A DNA stretch of 64,000 bases, from the NCBI GenBank assembly GCA_943788895.1, contig CALSRZ010000004.1:148748-212747 (forward strand), in the 5' to 3' direction. Source of the DNA: an uncultured Pseudomonadales bacterium (lineage in GTDB: Bacteria; Pseudomonadota; Gammaproteobacteria; Pseudomonadales; Porticoccaceae). The notes below the pieces were generated by a model. The model was given only the letters and a program-made list of their open reading frames with translations, was not told where the DNA came from and did not search any database. The position numbers were made by a program, and so were the translations under genes. Shown here piece by piece: positions 1-8,304 of the stretch (its first letter is position 1; every line of letters begins with the position of its first letter).

Positions 1-161
1 TTGAGGTATTCGGCGAACTGCTGGTAGCGAGCACTGTGCTCGGTCATACCGTGCATTATATGCACCCAGGCTTTGGCTTGCCGGCCTGCTTGAACAGGCC
101 ACTGGTGATAGTAGTAGTCGCCTGGGTCGCCACTGTTGAAGGCAATGCTGTGTAAATTCAT
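1..161 (-). CDS. alpha/beta hydrolase, N-terminal fragment
   Basis: Only the first 53 codons lie in the window; the gene runs off the left edge. The ATG at 161-159 is preceded by an AAGAGG ribosome-binding site. The visible protein contains HIMHGMTEHSARY, the oxyanion-loop HG followed by the EHxxRY signature of the monoglyceride lipase/lysophospholipase (Hydrolase_4, serine aminopeptidase S33) group. The nucleophile elbow and catalytic Asp/His lie outside the window, so the substrate cannot be judged; a role in cleaving lipid esters is a family expectation only. It is the last visible gene of the leftward run that starts at moxR and lies 49 bp after the ParA gene, so it may be co-transcribed with it. 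Confidence 0.7.
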   Translation of the reverse strand, partial: MNLHSIAFNSGDPGDYYYHQWPVQAGRQAKAWVHIMHGMTEHSARYQQFAEYL

Positions 162-210
162 AGGCTGCCTCTTTCTTATTGTTTTTTTGATTTAGATCCT
201 TCTATACCTA

Positions 211-990
211 TTAGCGCTTCTTGCGACGCTTTCTACTCAGGTGATTAAACAGATCAATATACTGCCCAGTCAGCTTATGAGACGGGGCCAGATAAATCAG
301 TGGCACGCACTCATTGTGAGACTCTTTCATTTTCACCGACTGATTTAAATAAGTCGGAATAATCGGCAGCTTTTCTTTTTTCATCTCGGCAATTAAACGC
401 GTTGGCAGAGATGCCATTGGCTGGAACTGGTTTACAACAATACCGCCAATATCTAAATCATCATTGTGATCTTCGCGAATCTCATAGATCACATTGAGAA
501 TAGAGTAGAGCGCCTGTCTCGAGAAAGCATCGCAGTCAAAGGGGATCAGGCAGTTGTCGGCACAGATCAGCGCGGATCTGGTATAGAAATTGAGTGCCGG
601 GGCTGTATCTATATAAACCTCATCGAACTCTTTATCCAGCTTGTTTAGCAGGTCGCGAAGCTTGTAGATCTTCTGTCTGGATTCAAGCTTATGCTCCAGT
701 GTCAGCAGGTTAGAGCTGGAGGGGAGAACGGAGAGGTTTTCAAAGGGTGATTCATGGACATAATCCATAGGCTCATTGAGTTTTGAAGAGAACTCCAGAG
801 TGCCATCGAAATAGTCGGCTACGGTGTTTTCTTCTGGTGTTTTGCCAAGTAGATAATGGGTTGAGTTGCACTGGGAATCGAGATCTACAACCAGGGTGCG
901 CTTGCCTCGCGAGGCGCTGATCGCTGCGAGGTTACAAGTGATACTCGATTTGCCAACGCCGCCTTTTTCGTTAAAAATCACTCTTCGCAT
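211..990 (-). CDS. ParA/MinD-family ATPase (solitary)
   Basis: A 259-residue cytoplasmic P-loop ATPase. The deviant Walker A motif KGGVGKSS sits at residues 9-16, the switch I/A' region VVDLDSQCNST at about 39-49, and the Walker B-like stretch EVYIDTAPAL at about 123-132. ParA proteins bind DNA non-specifically as ATP dimers and position cargo such as plasmids, chromosomes or protein complexes. No parB-like partner or centromere-like repeat is adjacent, so this is unlikely to be the chromosomal parAB system. Residues 255-259 form a basic RKRRKKR-like tail that could contact nucleoid DNA. The start has GGAG 8 nt upstream and follows batD by 33 bp on the same strand, so it is probably the tail of the Bat operon. 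The cargo is unknown. Confidence 0.82.
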   Translation of the reverse strand: MRRVIFNEKGGVGKSSITCNLAAISASRGKRTLVVDLDSQCNSTHYLLGKTPEENTVADYFDGTLEFSSKLNEPMDYVHESPFENLSVLPSSSNLLTLEHKLESRQKIYKLRDLLNKLDKEFDEVYIDTAPALNFYTRSALICADNCLIPFDCDAFSRQALYSILNVIYEIREDHNDDLDIGGIVVNQFQPMASLPTRLIAEMKKEKLPIIPTYLNQSVKMKESHNECVPLIYLAPSHKLTGQYIDLFNHLSRKRRKKR

Positions 991-1023
991 TGATCTACTC
1001 CAGTTGATAAAAGTTGCCTGATT

Positions 1024-2790
1024 CTACCCAATGTTGTCAGTGGGATACAGCGGCTTTAAGCCATTCGTCGAAGTTTTACCCTTTACTGCAGGCGTATCCA
1101 GTTTTTTAAGTATATTTATCAGCAATTTAATATCGGCTTTTTCGCTTGATTCCCTGGTGTAGAGGTTCTGATCAAGCAGTTTAAACTGTTCCCACAGTTG
1201 CGGGTCTGCACTCTCACTGCAGAACTGGGTAATTTCATTTAGGGTTTTAATTTTTCCCTCGGGAAAGGCACAGCGGCCCCAAGCGAGAATGGCTTCGCGA
1301 ACGGCGGCTAAATCCTCTTTACCTGCAGCAATTTCGATCGCTTTAAGCTGCTGCTTTAGTTTGAGTCTAGGGCTGTCGGTCTGACTATTATTTGCCGACT
1401 TGCGAGTGGCTACTTTGGGGCGTTTTAGCAGCAGCGCTGCAACCAGTGCCAATAAAAGTGCATTGAGCGCCAGAGAAAATTGTATCAGCCGCGAGGCGCC
1501 AGTCGATTCCAGCAGTGATTGTTGCTCAATACTCTGTACCGGGCTGATATCTGCCATATCTATAGGTGCAAGGGTTGAGTCTAGGGCGGCTGTAGAATCG
1601 GCAGCGGCAGGGCCGACATTTAATTCTAAAGCTTCCAGTGTTGCCGTCTGCATTCGCTGATGAACTGTATCCCACCAGCGCACCGAAATCTTCGGCAGAC
1701 TAATTTTGCCCTGACGGTTGGGTACCAGGGCGAATGACTCGCGGCGAATGCCGCTAACGCCGCCCGCAGCGACCTGTTCATCCAACTGAGCTTGATCTGG
1801 GTAGACCTTATAGTCACTGCTCGGCTCAAGATTCAGGGGCTGTATCTGCGCGCCGGTCAATCCTTTGGCGCTAATGGTAATTGTTCGGGTGATCGGTTCG
1901 CCAACCACCAGCTGATCTAGATTGCTGCTCCACTGCTGATTTAATTGCACTTGGCTGCTGGGCATCCACTGGTCTGCAGCTATATGCGCTGGCTTGGCCA
2001 TAACATTGATAACTTTGGACTGGGTGTTACGAACCAGCTGGTTGCCTCTGCTGCGAAAAAAACTGTTCTGGCTGTTATTGGCAACCTGATGGGCGCTGAT
2101 AGCGATGGCTGGAATATCCAGTTTGCCGCTGGCTTGGGGAAAGACCGCGAAGGTCATTTCAACCACTATATAGTCCTTGCTGCCAATGCGTTTTCGAAAT
2201 TGATTCTGGCTGACATTCTGTACTATAGCGCCGGGTATTTTCAGCTCTTCTATAGAGAGATCGGTAAGTTGAATGGAGGTATAGAGTCGGTGGGTTAGTA
2301 GCAACTGCTCTTGAACATAGACTGCCGATTTATCGACCATTGTCTCGGTATAGACCGGCTGCCCGGTGGCATTGGAGGGGCTGGCTTTACGCACGGTTAT
2401 TTGAATGGCGTTACTGATATCCTTTTTGAATTTAATCGAGGGGATCAGGAGTTTACCTAGGCGTTTGGGTGCCAGTGTCAGCTTCCAGTCGGTATAGGAC
2501 TCACTGCGCCCATTGATATTACTGTACTGCTGTTGTCGATTGTTGGAGAGAATTTTAAAGTCCCTCTGCAGCACATCAAAATTGGGTTCGCTGGTCAGTA
2601 CCTGAGCATCATAGCGCAGGGTAAGCTGCAGGGTTTCATTGCTGTCGAGCACAGTGCGATCGGCTGTGGCAGTCAGTTTTGCCCAGCCGGGACTGGATAG
2701 TGTCAGGCTTAAAAGCAGTGTTAGAAAACCACCGCTAAATTTGCGCCAGGTAATGCTATTTAATATTGTTTGCATAGTTGTCTTTTTCAT
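1024..2790 (-). CDS. batD: BatD-like aerotolerance protein
   Basis: A 588-residue envelope protein: an N-terminal signal segment (about residues 15-37, ending ...SSPGWA), a long beta-rich periplasmic region, one transmembrane helix at about 435-457 and a basic cytoplasmic tail. This is the BatD (oxygen tolerance) layout. Bat proteins were named from Bacteroides aerotolerance mutants; they are thought to form a membrane complex with the MoxR ATPase, but the molecular task is unresolved. The gene starts 6 bp after the BatB stop, so it is translationally close to its partner. Identification rests on topology, length and operon position more than on a catalytic motif. Confidence 0.85.
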   Translation of the reverse strand: MKKTTMQTILNSITWRKFSGGFLTLLLSLTLSSPGWAKLTATADRTVLDSNETLQLTLRYDAQVLTSEPNFDVLQRDFKILSNNRQQQYSNINGRSESYTDWKLTLAPKRLGKLLIPSIKFKKDISNAIQITVRKASPSNATGQPVYTETMVDKSAVYVQEQLLLTHRLYTSIQLTDLSIEELKIPGAIVQNVSQNQFRKRIGSKDYIVVEMTFAVFPQASGKLDIPAIAISAHQVANNSQNSFFRSRGNQLVRNTQSKVINVMAKPAHIAADQWMPSSQVQLNQQWSSNLDQLVVGEPITRTITISAKGLTGAQIQPLNLEPSSDYKVYPDQAQLDEQVAAGGVSGIRRESFALVPNRQGKISLPKISVRWWDTVHQRMQTATLEALELNVGPAAADSTAALDSTLAPIDMADISPVQSIEQQSLLESTGASRLIQFSLALNALLLALVAALLLKRPKVATRKSANNSQTDSPRLKLKQQLKAIEIAAGKEDLAAVREAILAWGRCAFPEGKIKTLNEITQFCSESADPQLWEQFKLLDQNLYTRESSEKADIKLLINILKKLDTPAVKGKTSTNGLKPLYPTDNIG

Positions 2791-2796
2791 TGGGTT

Positions 2797-4671
2797 TTAC
2801 CAGCGTTCCTGTTGTTGCTCACTGGGTGGCGTCGGGCGACGTTGCTCAAGGGCACGCTGTCGCGACTGATAACGGAATTTCTCGCGCAGCAATCCACCCG
2901 GATCATCTGGTACACGGCGCAGCCACTGTTGCAGTTCCTGTTGCGCCTGTTTCTGTTCTTCGGTGAGCTCTTCGGTGAGCTCTTCTTTAAGTTCAGCAGC
3001 CCGTTGCTCTGCCTGTTCATCCCTTTCTTGCTGAGCTTCTTTTTTAGCCTGGTCTTCAGCTTCTGACTGCTGGGCTTCTTGATTCTGGGCTTCTTGTTCC
3101 CTGGCTTCTTGTTCCTGAGCTTTCTGTTGTTGCTGCTCAGACTGTTCGCCGCTGGATTGTTGATCCTGGTTTTGTTCTTGATTCTGCTGTTGATTTTGTT
3201 GGGATTCGGACTGCTGTTCCTGACTTTGGTCTTGGTTCTGATCCTGGTTTTGATCTTGGCTTTGGTCTTTGTTCTGCTGCTGTTCCTGTTGCTGCTTTTT
3301 AAGCTGCTTAACCAGTTCGCGATTGTCCATTGCATCGGCCATATCCGGCTGCAGTTTTAAGGCTTGGTTATAGGCCTCAATAGCACTGTCGAAATCGCCG
3401 GATTTTGCCAGTCCATTGCCGCGATTATAGTGGCCATCGGCGCTGTCGTTTTGCACAAACTCATCAATAGCCGTCTGGTAATCACCGGCTTTATAGGCGG
3501 CACTGCCACGCCATTGCGGGTCTTTAAATAAGGCCTGGGCAGTCTCGGCATCATCGTTCTGCAGTGCGTTGTGCGCCTGCTGATCTGCAGTTTGCCAGAG
3601 GTTGCGCCATTCAAAGGCCGAGGCCGGATCGGAAAACAGTGAGGGGACTAGTAGTAGCAGGGCAATATTACCTTTGCGGAAACTCACCAGAACGATTGGC
3701 AGGAGTAAAAATACCAGCCAGAAACCCTGGTCATTCCAGAGATCAAAGTCACGCTCCAGTTCCTTGCTGGCATCGGGAAACAGCTCTTCGGTGGTCGCCA
3801 GCAGGGCGCTGATATCGCTGTCATCGGCGCTCATGGTTCTATACTTACCACCGCTGTTTTGCGCGAGCATCTTTAGCGAGGCGGCAGACATTTTAGGAAT
3901 CAGGATCGCGCCATTGCTATCCTTGACAAATCCACCGGAACCGGTCGGGATTGGTGCTCCCTGTGCAGTGCCAACGCCAAGAATCGACAGGCGAAATTTA
4001 CCCGCTTGTTTGACCAAGGATTGCACCGTGGCGAAGGCCGGGCTGGCGACACCATCGGTAATCAATAATAGGTCTGCCTGCTGGTAACCGCCATTAATCG
4101 CCAGTTGCAGTGCGGTTTCCACAGCTTCTTCGGTATTGCTGCCATAAACCGGCAACAGCGCGGGCTGCAATGTGGGTACCAGACTGATAATGGTGTTGCT
4201 GTCTTCGGTCAGCGGTGAAAGTGTGTAGGCTTCGCCGCCATACACCACCAGTGCGCTGTATCCCTCACCGCGGTTTTTCAGAATATCGATCAGCTTGTAG
4301 CGCGCGCGTGCCAGGCGACTGGGCACAATATCTTCGGCGAGCATTGATGGTGAGAGATCCATGATCAGTATCAGTGCACTATCTTTTTTATGCACCGGCT
4401 GCGGTAACTGCTGCCAGGTGGGGCCGGATAATGCCAGGCAGCCAACAATCCATCCCAGCAATAGCCAGTAGATTCCGCGCTGCTTTTTATTGCCATCGCC
4501 GTGCATTAAAAATGGCAGAAGGGCCGGGTTAATAATTTTTTCCCAGTTGCCAGCACTGCGTTTTCGCCACTGGGCAACGGCGACTATTAATAGTGCGGGA
4601 AGCAGAGCCCAGAGCATAAGAGGTCGCAGAAAATGAAATTCGCTGAAGTCAGTGCTTATAAATTCAGGCAT
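2797..4671 (-). CDS. batB: BatB/BatC fusion: VWA domain plus TPR and Gln-rich tail
   Basis: The ATG at 4671 is preferred over the upstream in-frame ATG at 4713 because a perfect AGGAGGT ribosome-binding site lies at 4675-4681; this gives 624 residues and an 8-bp overlap with batA. Order of parts: two N-terminal transmembrane helices, a von Willebrand A domain with MIDAS motif DLSPS, a third membrane region, a TPR unit (GDFDSAIEAYNQALKLQP), then about 110 residues extremely rich in Gln, Glu, Asp and Asn, and a short basic end. BatB (VWA) and BatC (TPR) are separate genes in Bacteroides; here they form one polypeptide, as in many Gammaproteobacteria. The Gln-rich tail is probably disordered. 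Confidence 0.88.
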   Translation of the reverse strand: MPEFISTDFSEFHFLRPLMLWALLPALLIVAVAQWRKRSAGNWEKIINPALLPFLMHGDGNKKQRGIYWLLLGWIVGCLALSGPTWQQLPQPVHKKDSALILIMDLSPSMLAEDIVPSRLARARYKLIDILKNRGEGYSALVVYGGEAYTLSPLTEDSNTIISLVPTLQPALLPVYGSNTEEAVETALQLAINGGYQQADLLLITDGVASPAFATVQSLVKQAGKFRLSILGVGTAQGAPIPTGSGGFVKDSNGAILIPKMSAASLKMLAQNSGGKYRTMSADDSDISALLATTEELFPDASKELERDFDLWNDQGFWLVFLLLPIVLVSFRKGNIALLLLVPSLFSDPASAFEWRNLWQTADQQAHNALQNDDAETAQALFKDPQWRGSAAYKAGDYQTAIDEFVQNDSADGHYNRGNGLAKSGDFDSAIEAYNQALKLQPDMADAMDNRELVKQLKKQQQEQQQNKDQSQDQNQDQNQDQSQEQQSESQQNQQQNQEQNQDQQSSGEQSEQQQQKAQEQEAREQEAQNQEAQQSEAEDQAKKEAQQERDEQAEQRAAELKEELTEELTEEQKQAQQELQQWLRRVPDDPGGLLREKFRYQSRQRALEQRRPTPPSEQQQERW

Positions 4672-5668
4672 TTGACCTCCTGATACCATTACTGGAAACA
4701 GTAAACAGTGCAATCAATAAACTCAGCGCAAAGGCCAGCGCCAGGGGCCAGTGGTAGAGGGCGGCTACAGGGCGAATGGTTTCCGCGTCCTGTTCTATGG
4801 GCTCGAGGCGATTGAGTTCGCGGTAAATCTCTGTCAGTTCCTGGGGGTTGCGCGCGCGAAAGAATTTGCCGCCGGTGGCATCGGCAATGCCGTTAAGGGT
4901 TTTCTCATCGAGATCAGCCGAGGGGTTGGTGACGCGCGTACCAAACAGACTGCGGGTTTCCATCGCCTCTGCGCCTATACCGATGGTGTAAATTTTTACC
5001 TTGGCGCGGCTGGCCAGTTCAGCGGCTTTGAGGGGGTCCAGTTCACCGGCATTATTGGCGCCATCGGTGAGTAGAATAACCACTCGATGATTTTCTGGTC
5101 TTTCCTGTAAGCGTTTTACCGAGAGACCAATGGCATCTCCGATGGCAGTGCCATTGCCGGCAAATCCCAGCTGCGCTTCATAGAGCAGGGTCTGCATGGT
5201 TTTGCGGTCAAAGGTCAGCGGTGTCTGTAGATAGGCTTTTTCGCCAAATAAAATCAGTCCCAGACGATCGCCCTGACGCTCAATAACAAAGTCGCCGACC
5301 ACGGCTTTAACCGCGACCAGCCGATTGACGAACTCGCCGTTAAGTTGCATATCTTCCCGCTCCATACTGCCGGAGATATCTACCGCCAATAAAATATCGC
5401 GACCATTGGTTGGCAGGGCGACGGGTTCGCCGATCCAGATCGGTCTGCTGACAGCCAGCAGGGCACTCAGCCAGATAAGCCACAGGGCGGATAAGAGTAG
5501 TGATTTTCGCAAGCTATTGGTTGCCGTAGAACTGGCTTCCCCGGCGGCATTGGCTAACAATGGCGCTCGCAGGGCGCGCAGTTGAACCTCGGCTGGTTTG
5601 CGCAGCCATCTATAGAGCAGCGGAAGCGGTGCGAGTGTTAGTGCCCATGGCCAGAGTAGTTCTAACAT
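4664..5668 (-). CDS. batA: BatA: membrane-anchored VWA protein
   Basis: 334 residues: two N-terminal hydrophobic helices, a VWA domain whose MIDAS motif reads DISGSMERED, and a C-terminal transmembrane helix (HWPLALAFALSLLIALFTV). Metal-dependent VWA domains bind partner proteins, here presumably BatB/BatD and the MoxR ATPase encoded upstream. The gene overlaps the DUF4381 gene by 7 bp and batB by 8 bp, showing tight translational coupling. Length and topology are normal for the family. Confidence 0.9.
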   Translation of the reverse strand: MLELLWPWALTLAPLPLLYRWLRKPAEVQLRALRAPLLANAAGEASSTATNSLRKSLLLSALWLIWLSALLAVSRPIWIGEPVALPTNGRDILLAVDISGSMEREDMQLNGEFVNRLVAVKAVVGDFVIERQGDRLGLILFGEKAYLQTPLTFDRKTMQTLLYEAQLGFAGNGTAIGDAIGLSVKRLQERPENHRVVILLTDGANNAGELDPLKAAELASRAKVKIYTIGIGAEAMETRSLFGTRVTNPSADLDEKTLNGIADATGGKFFRARNPQELTEIYRELNRLEPIEQDAETIRPVAALYHWPLALAFALSLLIALFTVSSNGIRRSNA

Positions 5669-6177
5669 GGATTTTCAGGCTCCAGTTTATCCTCTGGTAG
5701 GTGTCGATCAATCCAGCGGCTGGCATCCTCAAATAGTTCGTCGTTCTGATGGCTTAGTTGTTTATCACTACTATATAGCGCCAGATCCAAATCTATATTC
5801 AGGCGTTCAAAAACCGGCTTATCGCAGCTGCGCTGCAGCATGCGAATAAATTCCAAAATACTCTGACTGCCTGGCTGGAGGCTGGGGTAAGCGCTGTTGG
5901 CTGTCTGCTTTAACAGTTCAAAAAGCCCACGCAACTGTTGCTGTGAATTGCTCTCCAGTTGTAATGCTTTGAGTTGTTTCTGTGCCTGGCGACGATAGAG
6001 TTTGGCGCTGTAGCGACGGTAGAGGATGCTTATTAGCCAGCCTGATAGCAGGCAGCCGGCGATAATTAAAATCCACCAGCCCGGTGCCAGCGGCCACCAG
6101 CTGATCGGTTCCGGCAGATGAATATCGCGCAGTTGATCCAGTGGGTTCGGGGCGGCCCCTGTCAAAGGATTGGCCAT
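5662..6177 (-). CDS. DUF4381 membrane protein of the MoxR/Bat operon
   Basis: 171 residues. One transmembrane helix at about residues 31-52 (WWILIIAGCLLSGWLISIL) is preceded by a short periplasmic stretch containing the conserved LRDIHLPEPISWWPLAPGW, typical of DUF4381; the rest is a helical cytoplasmic domain. The family is found almost only between DUF58 and BatA genes, so it is likely a structural part of the complex, but no biochemical role is known. It overlaps the DUF58 stop codon by one base and the BatA start by 7 bp. Confidence 0.85.
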   Translation of the reverse strand: MANPLTGAAPNPLDQLRDIHLPEPISWWPLAPGWWILIIAGCLLSGWLISILYRRYSAKLYRRQAQKQLKALQLESNSQQQLRGLFELLKQTANSAYPSLQPGSQSILEFIRMLQRSCDKPVFERLNIDLDLALYSSDKQLSHQNDELFEDASRWIDRHLPEDKLEPENPC

Positions 6178-7124
6178 TAGCTGCGCCGTCCTTTGCGTCG
6201 TTTGCCATAGGCCTGGGCGAGTGTGCTCATCACCGGATCGGCGCTATTAAATGGCAGTAGACCGGCTGATAATTGCTGACTAAATTTTTGCAATCGCTGG
6301 CTGCGCTCGGCAAAAGCATTGGCAAATTCTTCACGCAGGCTGCTATTACCGGTATCGAGTAGTCGTTGATGCTCACCATCGCTGACTGCATAGAGTGCTG
6401 GTTCGGGTAGCTCGGTTTCAATACTGTCGTAAACATGGCAGAAATTGAGGTTGCCGTGACGCGCCAGTTCAAACAGGTGTCGCTCGCACTCCTGGTCAAA
6501 GTCATGGAAGTCGCTGACAACAAATATGGTGGTGCCGGGCAGGGAGAAGCGTCGCGTCTCTTCGAGTATATGGGCGAGACTCAGCTGCTGCTGATCGGCA
6601 ACCGGTTCCAGTAACTGCTGGCTAAAGTCCTGCAGCTCATGAATAAACTGCAGAACAGCATGATGGCTGCGGCGCGATTTTACTTCCGCTTGGTGCTGAG
6701 CGCCAAATACCAGTCCGCCCACTCGATCATTGGCGTTGAGCCCGGCCCATGCCAGTGCTGCTGAAATTTCACAGGCGACCACAGATTTAAGTCGCTGGCT
6801 GCCAAAAAACATTGAGCTGCGCAGGTCGCTGACAACCAGTACTGGGCGCTCGCGTTCTTCGCGAAATATCTTGGTGTGTGGGACCTGAGTTTTGGCGGTA
6901 ACTCGCCAGTCGATACTGCGTACATCATCGCCGGGTTGGTAGATGCGCACTTCCTCGAAGTCCATGCCGCGGCCGCGAAACCTTGAGCGGTGTCCACCGG
7001 CCATCATCTGCCGTGCCTGGATGCGCGGAAAGCCGGTTAGCTCTCGAGCACCATAGCGCAGCTTGACCATTGCGCTGACACTGGCGATGGCTGGATGGTC
7101 ATTATCGTCTAGATTCTGGGTCAT
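6177..7124 (-). CDS. DUF58 protein of the MoxR/Bat operon
   Basis: 315-residue soluble protein with the DUF58 core: RGRGMDFEEVRIYQPGDDVR followed by SIDWRVTAKT and the LVVSDLRSSM segment, which resembles a VWA MIDAS strand (DLRSS). DUF58 proteins accompany MoxR ATPases and are probably handled by them; no enzymatic function is established. It overlaps both neighbours by one base (ATGA-type junctions at 7124 and 6177), so moxR, DUF58 and DUF4381 are translated as a coupled unit. Confidence 0.88.
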   Translation of the reverse strand: MTQNLDDNDHPAIASVSAMVKLRYGARELTGFPRIQARQMMAGGHRSRFRGRGMDFEEVRIYQPGDDVRSIDWRVTAKTQVPHTKIFREERERPVLVVSDLRSSMFFGSQRLKSVVACEISAALAWAGLNANDRVGGLVFGAQHQAEVKSRRSHHAVLQFIHELQDFSQQLLEPVADQQQLSLAHILEETRRFSLPGTTIFVVSDFHDFDQECERHLFELARHGNLNFCHVYDSIETELPEPALYAVSDGEHQRLLDTGNSSLREEFANAFAERSQRLQKFSQQLSAGLLPFNSADPVMSTLAQAYGKRRKGRRS

Positions 7125-8077
7125 CAGGCTGAGGCGACAGTTTCCAGTAATGTATCAATAACCTGGTTGGCGGTGATGCCGCTGGCCTCTGCCTCGAAAC
7201 TCAGAATCAGGCGGTGGCGCAAGACATCGTGGGCCACTGCGCGAATATCATCAGGGGTGACAAAGTCACGGCCCTGCAGCCAGGCCATGGCGCGGCTGCA
7301 GCGATCCAGGGCTATAGTGGCACGCGGGCTGGCACCGTAGTCGAGCCAGTTGGCGAGATCGCCGCCGTAACGTTTGGCATCGCGGGTGGCGAGGATTAGC
7401 TGCACTAAATACTCTTCAACCGGCTCGGCCATATGCACCGCGAGAGCTTCTTTGCGCGCGGCAAAAAGAGTTTCCTGGGTGAGTGCCTCGATGCCCGGGG
7501 CTTTTTCCTGCAATGACTCCCTGCGGGTAAGCTGCAGAATCAGGTGCTCGGTTTCCGGTGCTGGATAGTCGACCATAATATGCATTAGGAATCGATCCAT
7601 CTGTGCTTCCGGAAGTGGGTAGGTGCCTTCCTGCTCGATAGGGTTCTGGGTGGCCATCACCAGAAACAGTTGCGGTAGCGGGTAGGTGGTGCCACCGACT
7701 GAGACCTGGCGTTCGGCCATGGCTTCGAGCAGGGCGGATTGAACCTTGGCCGGTGCGCGGTTAATTTCATCGGCAAGCACCAGATTGTGAAAGAGTGGGC
7801 CGGCCTGGAATTCAAAGTTTCCCTGCTGGGGCCGGTAGATGTCACTGCCGGTAATATCGGCGGGCAGCAGGTCAGGGGTAAATTGAACCCGCTGGAAGTC
7901 GCCTTCAATGCCCTCGGAGAGGGTTTTGATCGCCTTGGTTTTGGCAAGCCCCGGTGCGCCTTCGACAAGCAGGTGGCCGTCGGCTAACAGCGCAATAATT
8001 AAACGTTCGACGAGATGATTTTGGCCGACGATCTGTTCGTTCAACCAGTCTTTGAGAAGATGAATTTTCTGGTGCAA
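7124..8077 (-). CDS. MoxR-family AAA+ ATPase
   Basis: 317 residues. Walker A is GAPGLAKT (about 40-47) and Walker B is LADEINRAPAKVQ, followed by the sensor region ATQNPIEQEGTYPLPEAQMDRF, which is diagnostic for MoxR ATPases. These act as chaperone-like remodelers that activate or assemble VWA-containing partners; here the partners are the DUF58, BatA and BatB products downstream. It is the first gene of the eight-gene leftward run. Its 5' leader holds a small perfect hairpin (8103-8122). Confidence 0.92.
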   Translation of the reverse strand: MHQKIHLLKDWLNEQIVGQNHLVERLIIALLADGHLLVEGAPGLAKTKAIKTLSEGIEGDFQRVQFTPDLLPADITGSDIYRPQQGNFEFQAGPLFHNLVLADEINRAPAKVQSALLEAMAERQVSVGGTTYPLPQLFLVMATQNPIEQEGTYPLPEAQMDRFLMHIMVDYPAPETEHLILQLTRRESLQEKAPGIEALTQETLFAARKEALAVHMAEPVEEYLVQLILATRDAKRYGGDLANWLDYGASPRATIALDRCSRAMAWLQGRDFVTPDDIRAVAHDVLRHRLILSFEAEASGITANQVIDTLLETVASA

Positions 8078-8304
8078 AAAGATTCCCCTGTTAGCTTTTG
8101 TTGAGGCTCTTTATTGAGCCTCTGTGGCGCGATAATTGAGAACATTCTAGTACCTCAATTAATAACGCACAAACCTGATTTTGTAGGCTATAGTATTGGC
8201 ATTGATAGCCTCAATGCTATGCATAATTAATTTGATTTTAACAACCCCTAATTCAGGTAAATAGTACAGACTAAATTTTTATCAAAAGGTTGCAGATTTT
8301 GATC
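8078..8304. promoter_or_regulatory. divergent intergenic region moxR / NAD-GDH with leader hairpin
   Basis: A 227-bp gap between divergent genes must carry both promoters. Visible structure: GAGGCTC (8103-8109) and GAGCCTC (8116-8122) with a TTTATT loop, a 7-bp perfect hairpin 26-45 nt upstream of the moxR ATG. It has no T-tract, so it is not a standard terminator; it could be an operator or leader structure. GGCTAT...ATAGCC (about 8187-8211) is a second, weaker dyad. I cannot assign -35/-10 boxes with confidence. Confidence 0.4.

Noticed and set aside
3079..3360. Leu-rich hydrophobic protein on the plus strand
   Set aside because: It is the antisense of the Gln-rich BatB tail: CAG/CAA codons read backwards give Leu/Phe codons. 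No ribosome-binding site.
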